Shown here: positions 1 to 7,775 of the stretch, in pieces
How positions within the stretch are numbered: position 1 is the stretch's first letter
How the letters are laid out: each line of letters begins with the position of its first letter
Assembly (NCBI RefSeq): GCF_001593385.1
Contig: NZ_LUVZ01000001.1
Span: 992,001 to 1,056,000, forward strand
DNA: 64,000 nucleotides
Direction of reading: 5' to 3'
Source of the DNA: Chryseobacterium cucumeris
Lineage (GTDB): Bacteria > Bacteroidota > Bacteroidia > Flavobacteriales > Weeksellaceae
Notes under the pieces: generated by a model
The model's database searches: none
Told to the model about the DNA's origin: nothing
What the model saw: only the letters and a program-made list of their open reading frames with translations
Program-made: the position numbers and the translations under genes

Positions 1-1053
1 CTTGAGAACGATAAGATTTCAACGTCAAGAAACTGGGCAGTATGGGCTCATGAATATGTGGAAGATTTCCCAGGGCAACAGGATGTTTTAAGATATGCCC
101 TTCTTTCATCTGCTCCGGAAACAAAGGATAATAACTTTACATGGAAGGATTTCCAGACTAAGAATAATTCTGAATTGGTAGGGATCTTCGGAAACTTTAT
201 CAACAGAGTTGCAGTTCTTATTCATAAATATTATGACGGTGTGGTTCCGCAAGGCGATGTAAACAGCCCTGAACTGCAGGAAATAAGTAAATCTGCAAAA
301 GAAATCTCAGGATTCCTTGAAAATTATGAATTCAGAAATTCATTAACTGCATTAATGAACCTTGCGCGTTTTGGAAACCAGTATCTTCAGACGGAAGAGC
401 CTTGGAAAACCATCAAGGACAACCCGGAAAAAGCTGCTCAATCTTTATTCGTTGGAGCTCAAATAGCTGTTGCTCTGGCTCAGTTATGCGAACCTTTCAT
501 GCCTTTCAGCTCTGAAAAGCTATTGAACATGTTCAATGTTGAGAAGAAAGACTGGAACTCTATTGAAAACCAATCAGTATTGATTGAAACAGGGCACAAA
601 ATCAATGAATCTTCCCTTCTTTTCTCAAAAATTGAGGACGATGTCATCGAGGCTCAGATCCAAAAACTGGAAAACACAAAACAAAACAATAAAAAAACAA
701 ACCCTAACGCAAACCCTATGAAAGAAGAGATCACGTTTGATGACTTTACTAAAATAGACCTTAGAACAGCAACCATTTTAGAAGCTGAAAAAGTAGAAAA
801 AGCAGATAAATTACTAAAACTTACTGTAGATACAGGAGTAGATGTAAGAACTGTTGTTTCCGGGATTGCAGAAAGTTTCACTCCTGAAGAAGTAATCGGG
901 AAGCAGGTAATGATCCTTCTGAACCTTGCTCCTAGAAAGATCAGAGGAATTGAATCTCAGGGAATGTTATTATTAACAACAAAACCAGACGGAAAATTAT
1001 CTTTCGTAACACCGGATGACAGCAATGTTGAAAACGGTATTGAGATCGGATAA
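1..1053 (+). CDS. metG: Methionine--tRNA ligase, C-terminal part (cut by window start)
   Basis: Charges tRNA-Met with methionine in the cytoplasm. The reading frame is open from base 1, so the start lies upstream. The first codons read LENDKISTSRNWAVW, which contains the KISTS form of the class I KMSKS loop used by Bacteroidota MetRS. The helical anticodon-binding domain follows (NNSELVGIFGNFINR and onward). A lysine- and asparagine-rich linker near bases 660-715 leads to a C-terminal EMAP/Trbp111-like tRNA-binding domain (bases about 720-1050, motifs IDLRTATI, VSGIAESF, PRKIRGIESQGM). The appended domain is normal for long bacterial MetRS. A hairpin terminator follows the stop. The GTG at base 58 is an internal valine and not a start. 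Confidence 0.95.
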   Translation, partial: LENDKISTSRNWAVWAHEYVEDFPGQQDVLRYALLSSAPETKDNNFTWKDFQTKNNSELVGIFGNFINRVAVLIHKYYDGVVPQGDVNSPELQEISKSAKEISGFLENYEFRNSLTALMNLARFGNQYLQTEEPWKTIKDNPEKAAQSLFVGAQIAVALAQLCEPFMPFSSEKLLNMFNVEKKDWNSIENQSVLIETGHKINESSLLFSKIEDDVIEAQIQKLENTKQNNKKTNPNANPMKEEITFDDFTKIDLRTATILEAEKVEKADKLLKLTVDTGVDVRTVVSGIAESFTPEEVIGKQVMILLNLAPRKIRGIESQGMLLLTTKPDGKLSFVTPDDSNVENGIEIG

Positions 1054-1075
1054 TTAAAATCCTTATAAAGATAAC

Positions 1076-1107
1076 AGGCTGTTTCACGAGAAGCAGCCTT
1101 TCTTTTA
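1076..1107 (+). terminator. Rho-independent terminator of metG
   Basis: AGGCTG...CAGCCT stem with a short loop, followed by TTCTTTT, 23 bases after the metG stop codon. Confidence 0.7.
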
Positions 1108-1117
1108 TAGACAGCTT

Positions 1118-1780
1118 ATGGTCAATAAAAATGTTTTAAGAAAGCTTTCCAATCAGGAACTAGAGAGATATTTAAAAGAAGGCAACCGCTTTGTTCCGGA
1201 GGCTGTTCAGGCAGCTTTTGAAATTCTGGAAGAAAGAGGGCGTATTTTCAATGAGCAGGAAAAAACAGCTGTTCAGCAATTAATTCAGCGTAAACAAGAA
1301 GCTGAAGAAGTAAAATTTACAGAAGAACGTGAACTTTGGAAAGATCATATCACTGAAGATACGAATGCTGTTAAACTTTTTCCGAGAGACCTTATCTTAC
1401 TTGCTGGAGGACTTTTGGGAACAATTCCAGGAGCTTTATTGTTAGGACTGAATTTTATTAAGCTTAAAAAGTATGGAGCAGCAATTCTAACATTTGTTTT
1501 CGGAATTGTCTTTTTACCTATTCAGAATTTTTTAGTTCCACTCATATATAAGGAAAGTATACAAGGATTTTTTACTTATAGAAAAAGTCCAGAATTTTCC
1601 ATGGCTGCCGTAGGTGCTTTAATTTTACTGGTATTATGGGTTTTGTTTACACCAAAAAAGCTACCTTATAAGGCAGCTTCTTATATCTTACCAGGTATTA
1701 TTTGCTTGATAATGTTAGCAATTATCATCAATTACCCCGAATGGTTTTCTGGTTATCTCTTAGTAAGCTTCGCTAAATAA
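1118..1780 (+). CDS. Hypothetical multi-spanning membrane protein
   Basis: 220 residues, family not recognised. Residues 1-85 are soluble, charged and probably helical (NQELERYLKEGNRFVPEAVQAAFEILEERG...), a pattern also seen at the N-terminus of other Bacteroidota membrane proteins of unknown function. The C-terminal part has four or five hydrophobic segments, roughly residues 90-110, 118-140, 160-178, 184-202 and a shorter last stretch. It starts with ATG 65 bases after metG, beyond the metG terminator, so it is probably a separate unit. Its last 28 bases overlap the 3' end of the convergent methyltransferase gene. Confidence 0.75.
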   Translation: MVNKNVLRKLSNQELERYLKEGNRFVPEAVQAAFEILEERGRIFNEQEKTAVQQLIQRKQEAEEVKFTEERELWKDHITEDTNAVKLFPRDLILLAGGLLGTIPGALLLGLNFIKLKKYGAAILTFVFGIVFLPIQNFLVPLIYKESIQGFFTYRKSPEFSMAAVGALILLVLWVLFTPKKLPYKAASYILPGIICLIMLAIIINYPEWFSGYLLVSFAK

Positions 1781-2457
1781 GAATCTTCATCCTTCAATAC
1801 TCTTTCTATTTTGAAACCATTATTTGTGGCAGCATTTTTCAAGGTATTGAAATCAAGGTACAGCCAGGTAATCGGTTCTTCAGATTCCCCTTTATAATGA
1901 ACCACATATTCCAGTTCTCCGTAGTATCCACCAGCCGGAATATACACTCCCCCATCTTTATCACGATCGAACATATAAAGAATATCCGTACTATCAATTA
2001 AAACCTGTCCTTCATCGTTTAGTAAAGTATGTAGTTTCTGAAGATAAGTATCAATTTTCGCAAGGCTTTCAAAAACTCCGGTACCGTTCATCAGCAATAA
2101 AATAGTATCAAAAGTTTCTCCGGAGAAATCAAGCATATTCTCACAAACTGCTTTTTTTATGCCTCTCAGCTTGCAAACTTCAACAGATTTGGGTGAAATA
2201 TCCAATGCGGTAACCTCAAGATTTCTTTCATTTTGAAGGTATAAAGAATGAGAACCTGCACCCGCCCCGATATCCAGAACTTTTCCGTTGGATAAATGCA
2301 GTGCTTTCTGCTCAATATCATTCATTTCTTCAAAATCTCTGAATAAATAATCCACCGGAAGTTCATCCAGCTCAGAAATTGACGTTTCAGTCTGCAGATC
2401 TTCAGGATTGTCATTGTGATAATAATCCCAGATCGCTCTGCCCATTAAATCTTTCAT
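1753..2457 (-). CDS. Class I SAM-dependent methyltransferase
   Basis: A predicted cytosolic methyltransferase of 234 residues; the substrate cannot be read from the sequence. Motif I is VLDIGAGAGSHSLYL, the SAM-binding glycine loop, with the acidic motif II in EVTALDISPKSVEVC. The later motif TILLLMNGTGVFESL resembles post-I/motif IV segments of small-molecule methyltransferases. An in-frame ATG lies seven codons upstream (2478), but a -7 box TATCTTTG sits between the two ATGs. The start at 2457, four bases after that box, is therefore preferred. The mRNA would be leaderless. The gene converges on the upstream membrane-protein gene and overlaps it by 28 bases. Confidence 0.85.
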   Translation of the reverse strand: MKDLMGRAIWDYYHNDNPEDLQTETSISELDELPVDYLFRDFEEMNDIEQKALHLSNGKVLDIGAGAGSHSLYLQNERNLEVTALDISPKSVEVCKLRGIKKAVCENMLDFSGETFDTILLLMNGTGVFESLAKIDTYLQKLHTLLNDEGQVLIDSTDILYMFDRDKDGGVYIPAGGYYGELEYVVHYKGESEEPITWLYLDFNTLKNAATNNGFKIERVLKDEDSYLAKLTKR

Positions 2458-2461
2458 AGTG

Positions 2462-2493
2462 CAAAGATAATAGTTCAATGTTCAATGTTCAAA
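2462..2493 (-). promoter_or_regulatory. Bacteroidota-type promoter of the methyltransferase gene
   Basis: On the minus strand: TTTG (2490-2493), 20-base spacer, TATCTTTG (2462-2469), then CACT and the ATG at 2457. This matches the Bacteroidota TTTG-N17/23-TAnnTTTG pattern and leaves almost no leader. The -33 box lies in the tail of the neighbouring inverted repeat. Confidence 0.7.
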
Positions 2494-2603
2494 GTTTTTG
2501 GTTGAATGTTGCGGGTTTGCGAGATGCGGTTACGAGTTTCCAGGTACAAGATTCGGTGTAACTACAACTTTAAACCTTAAACCTTGAACTTTAAATCCCT
2601 GCC
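2481..2603 (-). repeat. Degenerate inverted word repeat downstream of the siderophore-interacting protein gene
   Basis: Read on the minus strand from just after the stop codon at 2606. The first half uses words such as AAAGTTCAAGGTTTAAGGTTT. The second half uses their complements in reverse (AACTCGTAACCGCATCTCGCAAACCCGCAAC, then TTGAACATTGAACATTGAAC). The words GCGGGTTTGCGAGATGCGG recur at the 35.25, 37.8 and 48.9 kb loci. Confidence 0.65.
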
Positions 2604-2605
2604 TT

Positions 2606-3418
2606 CTACTCCATCGAATCCTTCTCCTTATGTCTGTCAGCCTGAGATTCGTTTTCTGCTACGCCTGCTTTCCAGTAAGAATAAGCGTACAATTCCTGGG
2701 AAGTCCAGTTTTTCTCTTTTCTCAGATAGGTACGGATTTCTTTCACGCTTGAGAATTCACAGGCTACATAACCAAACTTTGTTGATTCCGGAATTTCAAT
2801 ACTTTTTACCGCATTTGAAATTTCACTGCTGATCTGAGGCTGTGGATTGTGTAACCATTTAAAATCAATCTGAGCATTGGTTTCAAGCAATTGTTCGTCT
2901 TCTTTTCCGTGAACTTCAATGATACAAATACCTTTTGCCATTTCAGGAAGTGTTTCCAAAATAGCACTGATCACCGGAATAGCTGTAGCATCTCCTACCA
3001 GTAAATACCAATCAGCTGCCGGATACAATTCTTTTCCTTCCAGACGCATCATCACTCCAAGCTTTGAACCTGCTTCAGCTTCTCTTACCCATCTGGAGGC
3101 TGGTCCACCATCTCCGTGGTCTACAAAATCGATGATCAGTTCATTTTTTTCCAGATCAATTCCTCTGTGGGTATAAGTTCTGACTGCAGGAGCCACTTCT
3201 TTAGGTGGATACACCCATTGATGATTTTCATCCAGTGTGGGAAAATGAACCTCATTCAGTCCGGCCGGAGGAACTGCGATCTTATTATTATCTCCCACCA
3301 TGGTATTTTGGAACAAATAAACTTCCGGTGAGTACAAATACACTCTGATAAAATGGTCAGTAATGTATTCTTTTCTGGTGACTTCGGCAACGATCTGCCC
3401 TGTTGAAATTTTAGCCAT
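2606..3418 (-). CDS. Siderophore-interacting protein (ferric-siderophore reductase, ViuB/YqjH family)
   Basis: A cytosolic flavoprotein that releases iron from imported ferric siderophores by reduction. 270 residues, close to the family length. The N-terminal FAD-binding barrel carries RTYTHR (FAD-binding R-x-Y-T) and the family motif HGDGGPASRW. The C-terminal NAD(P)H-binding half has YLLVGDATAIPVISAILE and ends with YAYSYWKAG, a common closing motif of the family. It lies 104 bases downstream of, and on the same strand as, the IutA-like receptor gene, which supports a shared iron role. A hairpin between the two could lower its expression relative to the receptor. Whether NADH or NADPH is used cannot be told from the sequence. 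Confidence 0.9.
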   Translation of the reverse strand: MAKISTGQIVAEVTRKEYITDHFIRVYLYSPEVYLFQNTMVGDNNKIAVPPAGLNEVHFPTLDENHQWVYPPKEVAPAVRTYTHRGIDLEKNELIIDFVDHGDGGPASRWVREAEAGSKLGVMMRLEGKELYPAADWYLLVGDATAIPVISAILETLPEMAKGICIIEVHGKEDEQLLETNAQIDFKWLHNPQPQISSEISNAVKSIEIPESTKFGYVACEFSSVKEIRTYLRKEKNWTSQELYAYSYWKAGVAENESQADRHKEKDSME

Positions 3419-3436
3419 AACTGATTTTTTTAAATT

Positions 3437-3472
3437 AAAATCCGGTTTCCGATTGATTCAGAAACCGGATTT
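3437..3472 (-). terminator. Intercistronic hairpin between receptor and reductase genes
   Basis: AAATCCGGTTTC stem paired with GAAACCGGATTT, followed on the minus strand by a T/A-rich run. It lies just after the receptor gene and before the reductase start, so it could be a partial terminator or an RNA 3'-end stabiliser. A weaker hairpin (GATC-GGG/CCC-GATC) is at 3493-3517. Confidence 0.65.
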
Positions 3473-3522
3473 GAAATACAATATGTTTTCAGATCAGGGT
3501 ATTTTAAATCCCGATCATTTTT

Positions 3523-5733
3523 TTAAAATTCAAAAGTGTAGGAAAGGTTGAATGTTCTTCCTCTTCCTTTATAATTAAACAGTTCCGGAAGTCCGTAAGT
3601 AGCATATAAAACCTGGGAACGCTTGCTCCAGATCGTCTGGTAATCGGTATTAAACAGGTTCTGAATTCCTAAGTTGAATTTTCCCCAGTTGAAACGGTAT
3701 CCCATCATCAGATCTGATGTATTATAGCCTTCCACTACATTATTAAGCTCGTCTTTCTGCTTGAAATTCTGTAACGACTGGAATCTGAATGACCAGTTCT
3801 TAATATTATACCCGATATACGTCACCAATTTTGAAGGGGAAGCATTGTAAATTTCCTGCTTCTGCCATTCTCCGTCTTTGTCTACTTCAGATTTAATCAA
3901 AAGTCCGCTGGCACCGAAATACACTCCATTGCTTAAAGAATAGGAAACCTCAGCTTCAATTCCCATATTTCTTAATTTCAAATCATTCACAAGAATCTGG
4001 AATGTCTTTTTATCTACAGCAACGGTTTTGTCTGAGTTACTCAAAAATCCTGCAATCTGAGCTCTTAGACCTCCTCTGTTCACACGGTATCCTGCTTCAA
4101 ACTGATTGGTTTTGATAGCCTGAAGCGGTTGTTCTTTCACATTGATACTGGATACTACATCCCAGTTTGTTCCTACCAATTTGTACTGTCCTATTCCATA
4201 AAATTTGGCAGGATCTGCTAAGCTTGCTCCCTGGGAAAATGTTCCCCAAACCTGATGCTGCTCATTGAATTTATATAATAAACCTGCATTAGCTAAAGTC
4301 ACATTATAAGAACTTTCACCTCCGGGAATTGCCGATGCTGAATTTCCATACCCCATAGCAATCTGTGTCTGCTGCTCTGAGCCTACAAAATCATCCATTT
4401 TTACGTTGATATGCTGATAGCGGATTCCGGCATTCAGTTGTAATTTGGGAAGAATATTGTATTTTGCCTGAACATATCCTGCATAACTCTGTGAATGATT
4501 GGTTGGATATCTGCCAAGGCTGTATTTTGTTTCATTGATTAAACCTCCACTGGACATTGTTTTGGCAATATCATAAACAGACTGTGTTCCTTCAAATTTT
4601 TCAAAATCGAAATCTGCTCCGTAAGTAACATTTAAGCCTCTCCATGATTTTGACAACAAAGCTTTAATCCCGGAATAATAAGTATCTTGCTGAGAAGAAG
4701 ACATATAAGGTATTTTTCCCGTCTTTAAGGTAACATTTCCCGGGAATGGATAGAATCCTAATTTTTCACCTCGGGTAGCCAATTGCACATATAAATCCTG
4801 GCCGCCTAAAATTCCGTTTCCGTTATACGCTACGGTTGCCATATAACGTTCCGTTCCTACATTTTTATCGGATGAGAAACCATCTCTCATTTCCAGCAAT
4901 GAAGCATTTTTTGTAGTAAATGCACTTAAATTTTCACCTAAAAATAAACTTCTGTCTCCATTAAATTTAGAATTGTAATACTGAACAGATGCTGTTATTT
5001 TATGTTTATTGTTAAACTGATATCCTCCGGTAGCCAGGATATCAATAGACTGGTTATACTGAAGATCGGTTTGGGTAATATCAGTAAAAAGCTGTTTCTG
5101 ATCTGCCCCATACACACCTCCATTCTGCTGATAGGCTACTCCCAATCTTCCAAAGAACTTATCTCCTTTTGCGGCAATAGACTGAGCAGCACGGAAGTCA
5201 TGGTCATCTTTTCCCATAAATCCTGTACGTACACCCAGTTCAGTTTCACCGCTGATTCCTTTTTTGGAAGGTGTTTTTGTAATGATATTGATAATACCAC
5301 CGGTAGCGTTACCTCCATAAATTGAACTTGCTCCTGAAAGCACTTCAATTCTTTCGATATTAAAAGGATCAATAGCATCCAGCTGACGGCTGATCGCACG
5401 AATACTGTTCAGAGAAACGCCGTCTATCATCACCAAGGCAGAACGTCCTCTCATATTCTGACCATAATTGGTTCTTCCCTGCGGACCGATATCCATAGAA
5501 GGTATCAGAATTGATAACATTTCTTTGATCGGAACTCCACTTTTGGCTTGTTCCTGAATTTTTTCTTTCTGTACGACCCAAACTGTTCCCGGAACTTCAG
5601 AGATTTTTGTTGGTTTTCTGGAGGCTACGATCACCACATCTTCAATACCTTTAGAGGCAATAGAATCTTTTACGGTCTGGGAAAGCATTAGTCCCGAAAC
5701 TAAAAGACCTATGAATGCATACTGCTTTTTCAT
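3523..5733 (-). CDS. TonB-dependent siderophore receptor, IutA-like
   Basis: An outer-membrane receptor that imports a ferric siderophore using TonB energy. 736 residues. Signal peptide at residues 1-18 (hydrophobic core GLLVSGLML, ending SQT). The plug domain, about 30-150, contains ISEVPGTVWVV, MDIGPQGRTNYGQNMRGR, VMIDGVSLN and IEVLSGASSIYGGNATGG. That plug closely resembles the ferric-aerobactin receptor IutA as I remember it. The 22-strand barrel domain follows and ends in the C-terminal aromatic signature FNLSYTFEF. The siderophore-interacting protein is encoded directly downstream. A promoter and a 19-bp inverted repeat upstream fit Fur control. No siderophore biosynthesis gene is in the window, so a foreign siderophore may be used. 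The exact ligand is not proven. Confidence 0.93.
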   Translation of the reverse strand: MKKQYAFIGLLVSGLMLSQTVKDSIASKGIEDVVIVASRKPTKISEVPGTVWVVQKEKIQEQAKSGVPIKEMLSILIPSMDIGPQGRTNYGQNMRGRSALVMIDGVSLNSIRAISRQLDAIDPFNIERIEVLSGASSIYGGNATGGIINIITKTPSKKGISGETELGVRTGFMGKDDHDFRAAQSIAAKGDKFFGRLGVAYQQNGGVYGADQKQLFTDITQTDLQYNQSIDILATGGYQFNNKHKITASVQYYNSKFNGDRSLFLGENLSAFTTKNASLLEMRDGFSSDKNVGTERYMATVAYNGNGILGGQDLYVQLATRGEKLGFYPFPGNVTLKTGKIPYMSSSQQDTYYSGIKALLSKSWRGLNVTYGADFDFEKFEGTQSVYDIAKTMSSGGLINETKYSLGRYPTNHSQSYAGYVQAKYNILPKLQLNAGIRYQHINVKMDDFVGSEQQTQIAMGYGNSASAIPGGESSYNVTLANAGLLYKFNEQHQVWGTFSQGASLADPAKFYGIGQYKLVGTNWDVVSSINVKEQPLQAIKTNQFEAGYRVNRGGLRAQIAGFLSNSDKTVAVDKKTFQILVNDLKLRNMGIEAEVSYSLSNGVYFGASGLLIKSEVDKDGEWQKQEIYNASPSKLVTYIGYNIKNWSFRFQSLQNFKQKDELNNVVEGYNTSDLMMGYRFNWGKFNLGIQNLFNTDYQTIWSKRSQVLYATYGLPELFNYKGRGRTFNLSYTFEF

Positions 5734-5761
5734 TCTTTCTACTCAACGTTTTATAATTCTA

Positions 5762-5788
5762 CAAAGATAATTCTTATTTAGAAAGAAT
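5762..5788 (-). promoter_or_regulatory. Promoter and candidate Fur-type operator of the receptor gene
   Basis: Minus-strand -7 box TATCTTTG at 5762-5769. Directly upstream, between the -7 and -33 positions, is a 19-bp inverted repeat ATTCTT-N7-AAGAAT (5770-5788). Size, AT content and position fit a Fur-family operator. Assignment to Fur rests on context. Confidence 0.5.
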
Positions 5789-6024
5789 AAAAATAACCAA
5801 ACATGAAATTTTCCCTTATTTAATGAGGGTAAACCTCTTTTACAGAAAAGTTTTCTAAATCCAGATATATATACACCATTAAGAAGGATTTAAGGAATAA
5901 AGTATAGTTAAGATAAATCATTCTGTTTTTTAAGCTTAAGGCGAAGCTCATCTTAATACTCTAAATACCTTACTACAATCTTAATGTTTCAAAAAAGTTT
6001 AAAATTTGATATCTTCTTAAAAAC
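5789..6024. other. Intergenic stretch between receptor gene and efflux operon
   Basis: AT-rich, without a convincing ORF, RNA or repeat. It separates the receptor promoter from the terminator of the efflux operon. Confidence 0.5.
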
Positions 6025-6060
6025 GTAAAATCCCAGCCCAACTAAGGACCAGGATTTTAC
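6025..6060 (-). terminator. Terminator of the efflux operon
   Basis: Minus strand: GTAAAATCC...GGATTTTAC stem followed by GTTTTTAAG, 20 bases after the stop of the EmrB-like gene. Confidence 0.7.
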
Positions 6061-6080
6061 TGGTAAAAACAAGGTTTCTT

Positions 6081-7673
6081 TTATACTGCAGGACCTGCAG
6101 CATCTTTTATTTCTTCTAATAATTTTTTTCTTTCGCGAAGTCTTCTTCTCGCAATGACCGATTTACCGCCAAGAACTCTTACAAATCTGAAATACTGGAA
6201 TCGTTTTGCTCCGAAATGATGAGTCGCAACATAAATCAGTACTCCAAATCCGACTAAAATAATATATCCGAATATTTTCTTGGTGGCGATGATAATGGCA
6301 TTAAGCTGAATGGCTTTCATATTGGCTGCTACATTCTGAGGAGTCACCGTCATTCCATCCATATAAACAGCAAGATCTCCTATTGCCGTAACCTGAAAAC
6401 GGTATTGAAACCAGGAATATAAAGTTGAAAAAATTCCTACGGCAAGAAAAGTTCTCCAAACCAATACAAGCCCGATGGCCGCCAGCATTTCATCCATTTC
6501 AAGCTTATCCAGCGTATAAAACCATACGGAGATAAACAATGAACACATTCCGTAGCCCTTTAAAAACATAGGCAGATACCAGTTGTCATAACTGAATTCC
6601 AGAACCATAGAAAAATACATGATAATGGCATATGCAACCATTGCTGCAAAACCTGAAAAAATGTACATTTTCAAAGGTTTTTCTTTTTTGAACCAGAAAA
6701 TGGCTATGATTCCTGCTAAAATAATTCCTGGAATCATCAGTAGACTCAGCCTGGTATTGGTCAATTGATCATATCCCAAAACTCCTACCGCAAACGTATT
6801 CTGAATAGAAGCTGTTCCCAGAAACATTCCCAGCCAGAAAAGCATGAACAAACCGTGCTGCACATTATTTTTGGTGAAAATTTTGAATGAAAGATACGGG
6901 CGTTTTAAAGTCAGCTGACGGATAGAAAGCAGTGCAAAACTGACAAAAGCTGCAATACTTCCATAGATGATGTTCCTGGAGTTGAACCAGTCCTGCTGTC
7001 TTCCAAATGAATACACATAAGCCGAAAACATGAATGTTGAGATGAAAAGCAAAATACTCAGCCAGTCAATATAATGCAGGGGAACTTTTAATGCAAAATA
7101 TTTGTCATGCATAAAAATCCAGTGTATCAATGCTAAAATAAAGCATAAAACAGCTGTAAGCAGGTAGAACTGCTGCCAGTTGTAAAGAAGGGCAAACTCA
7201 GCAGCATAATAGGTTGCCACCTGGTTCATGACAAGAACGAATGTATAGAAAGCTCCATAAAATACTCCACGATTTCCAATCATGACCATCAATGGCAGGA
7301 ACAACTCTATGGTGACCATCATTTTCATAAAGCCAATCATTAAAGAAGTAAAAATAAAAATCATTGGCTGTAAAGTAGTCCCGTTCACGTAGCTCAGCAA
7401 CCCTAAAAGTACCAGAAGCAACACCATCTTGTCCCTTACTTTGAATCTCATTTTGATTCTTAGGACAACAGGCATGCAAGCTCCCATCCCAATGGTAGTG
7501 GCGTAATTGGCCCACATAAAATATTCTGTCATGGCACCCGTTCCGCTTACAAGAGAACTGATATTTCCTGTATACACCCCGCCGATAGGCATTACCACAG
7601 CAAGTAGTAATACAATCAGCAGCAGCTGTACGGGTTTCGGTACCCAATCGCTATATAATCCTTTGTTGTACAT
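6081..7673 (-). CDS. MFS multidrug efflux transporter, EmrB/DHA2 type
   Basis: The inner-membrane pump of a tripartite efflux system, presumably driven by proton exchange. 530 residues with about 14 hydrophobic segments, as in the DHA2 group. It starts WVPKPVQLLLIVLLLAVVMPIGGVYTGNISSL and ends in a basic cytosolic tail (VIARRRLRERKKLLEEI). This is the divergent Bacteroidota form in which the usual MFS motif A is hard to see. It is the last gene of the run TolC-like, HlyD/EmrA-like, EmrB-like, all on the minus strand. About 100 bases holding an inverted repeat separate it from the EmrA-like gene. The substrate is unknown; EmrAB systems export hydrophobic toxicants. Confidence 0.85.
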   Translation of the reverse strand: MYNKGLYSDWVPKPVQLLLIVLLLAVVMPIGGVYTGNISSLVSGTGAMTEYFMWANYATTIGMGACMPVVLRIKMRFKVRDKMVLLLVLLGLLSYVNGTTLQPMIFIFTSLMIGFMKMMVTIELFLPLMVMIGNRGVFYGAFYTFVLVMNQVATYYAAEFALLYNWQQFYLLTAVLCFILALIHWIFMHDKYFALKVPLHYIDWLSILLFISTFMFSAYVYSFGRQQDWFNSRNIIYGSIAAFVSFALLSIRQLTLKRPYLSFKIFTKNNVQHGLFMLFWLGMFLGTASIQNTFAVGVLGYDQLTNTRLSLLMIPGIILAGIIAIFWFKKEKPLKMYIFSGFAAMVAYAIIMYFSMVLEFSYDNWYLPMFLKGYGMCSLFISVWFYTLDKLEMDEMLAAIGLVLVWRTFLAVGIFSTLYSWFQYRFQVTAIGDLAVYMDGMTVTPQNVAANMKAIQLNAIIIATKKIFGYIILVGFGVLIYVATHHFGAKRFQYFRFVRVLGGKSVIARRRLRERKKLLEEIKDAAGPAV

Positions 7674-7689
7674 GATTTTTTAGGGAATA

Positions 7690-7772
7690 GACTTCAGATA
7701 TCAGATGGCAGACTTTCGACATTCAACCTTAGCTTCCCATACGCATGATGTCTGAAATCTGATATCTTCCAT
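7690..7772 (-). repeat. Inverted repeat inside the efflux operon
   Basis: Minus strand, directly after the EmrA-like stop: GATGGAAGATATCAGATTTCAGAC, a spacer of about 35 bases, then GTCTGCCATCTGATATCTGAAGTC. The two arms of about 24 bases are inverted relative to each other with mismatches. Without a T-run it is more likely a stem-loop that stabilises or attenuates the mRNA than a strong terminator. Confidence 0.7.
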
Positions 7773-7775
7773 CTT

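Noticed and set aside
2584..2832. Plus-strand ORF opposite the siderophore-interacting protein gene
   Set aside because: It shadows a well-supported gene on the other strand and shows no family features.
7198..7647. 149-codon ORF inside the EmrB-like gene in another frame
   Set aside because: It is a frame shadow; the MFS protein is complete in its own frame.
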